Source: an uncultured Granulicatella sp. (GTDB lineage Bacteria; Bacillota; Bacilli; Lactobacillales; Aerococcaceae). From it: a stretch of DNA of 5,961 nucleotides. The number at the start of each line of letters is the position of its first letter. The first letter of the stretch is position 1. The DNA is taken from assembly GCA_900551535.1 (NCBI GenBank), contig URWJ01000095.1:1-5961 (forward strand), given 5' to 3'. The translations under genes were made by a program, and so were the position numbers. Below, one piece after another: positions 5,466 to 5,961 of the stretch. Below the pieces are notes generated by a model. That model worked only from the letters and a program-made list of their open reading frames with translations. It did no database searches and was not told the origin of the DNA.

Positions 5466-5961
5466 TTAATTTAAATGAGATAAAATTGAAGCAATTTTTG
5501 TAGTCATTAAGTCAATCGCCACTCTGTTTGAACCACCTTCTGGGATAATAATATCCGCAAATTTTTTCGTTGGTTCAATAAATTGGTGATGCATTGGTTT
5601 TACAACGGACATGTATTGGTTAATGATAGAATCCAGTGTTCTTCCACGTTCTACCATGTCACGTTTAATACGGCGAATGATACGAATATCATCGTCAGTA
5701 TCAACATACACCTTGATGTCCATCAAATCACGCAAGCGTTCATCTTCAAGAATAAGAATTCCTTCAATTAAGATAACATCTTTTGGTTCTTGATGGATTG
5801 TTTTATCGCTTCTTGTATGATTTTCATAATCATATACGGGCTCTTCGATTGATTCAAAATTGATTAATTTATTCATATGTTCAATTAATAAATCAGTATC
5901 GAAAGCAAATGGGTGGTCATAGTTTGTTTTTAAACGTTCTTCAAACGGCATATGACTTTGA
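5466..5961 (-). CDS. udk: Uridine kinase (5' end missing)
   Basis: Pyrimidine salvage enzyme that phosphorylates uridine and cytidine to UMP and CMP using ATP or GTP. The visible 165 codons are the C-terminal four fifths of a protein usually about 205-212 residues long. The frame continues beyond the right edge: the bases before the first visible Met encode QSH, and Udk proteins read DQSH followed by xxFEERxxTNYDHPxAFD, so that Met is internal, not the start. The P-loop lies outside the window. Visible family blocks are FEERLKTNYDHPFAFD near the edge, then VILIEGILIL, the VYVDTDDDIRIIRRIKRDMVERGR region that holds the lid Arg residues, and the FIEPTKKFADIIIPEGG segment near the C terminus. 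It lies just upstream of greA, a common Firmicutes neighbour, and is closed by its own terminator. Confidence 0.97.
   Translation of the reverse strand, partial: QSHMPFEERLKTNYDHPFAFDTDLLIEHMNKLINFESIEEPVYDYENHTRSDKTIHQEPKDVILIEGILILEDERLRDLMDIKVYVDTDDDIRIIRRIKRDMVERGRTLDSIINQYMSVVKPMHHQFIEPTKKFADIIIPEGGSNRVAIDLMTTKIASILSHLN

Noticed and set aside
5466..5951. A complete-looking 161-residue open frame starting at an ATG at 5951.
   Set aside because: The Met is internal to uridine kinase: the preceding in-frame codons encode QSH and belong to the conserved DQSH-FEER block, so the gene starts outside the window.
1..5961. A new defence, mobile or otherwise undescribed multi-gene system.
   Set aside because: All six genes are intact or edge-cut members of well-known families in common contexts. 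There are no transposase, integrase, CRISPR, toxin-antitoxin or unassigned genes in the window.

Overview
The window is a gene-dense, AT-rich piece of a low-GC Gram-positive (Firmicutes) chromosome, most likely from the order Lactobacillales. This rests on strong GGAGG-type ribosome binding sites, LiaFSR-type signalling, the udk-greA pair and a glucose-family PTS permease. Genus cannot be fixed from the sequence; a Carnobacteriaceae/Granulicatella-like or Enterococcus-like host would fit. All six genes lie on the minus strand, so transcription runs from high to low coordinates. No gene-free stretch exceeds about 200 bases.

In transcription order there are three units. (1) The 3' part of udk (uridine kinase, start outside the window), closed by a strong hairpin terminator, then greA (transcript cleavage factor) with its own candidate promoter and terminator. 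(2) liaF-liaS-liaR, a cell-envelope stress three-component system. Its stop and start codons overlap (ATGA and TAATG), it has an extended -10 promoter and a weak candidate LiaR box upstream, and it ends in a terminator just after liaR. (3) nanE (ManNAc-6-phosphate 2-epimerase), followed 35 nt later by a glucose-superfamily PTS EIIC-EIIB permease that runs off the left edge just before its predicted phosphorylated cysteine.

Functionally, unit 3 looks like an amino-sugar uptake module. The PTS protein would import and phosphorylate a hexose or amino sugar, and NanE converts ManNAc-6-P to GlcNAc-6-P for entry into glycolysis via NagA/NagB encoded elsewhere. The nanE upstream region is the most information-rich non-coding part: a good sigma-A promoter, a cre-like box over the -35, and a set of direct repeats over and around the promoter that look like operators for an unidentified regulator. 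Unit 2 senses envelope damage: LiaF restrains LiaS, LiaS phosphorylates LiaR, and LiaR activates its regulon, probably including this operon.

I see no mobile element, CRISPR array, RNA gene or clearly new system. The genes are intact, recognisable families, and the points of interest are regulatory.
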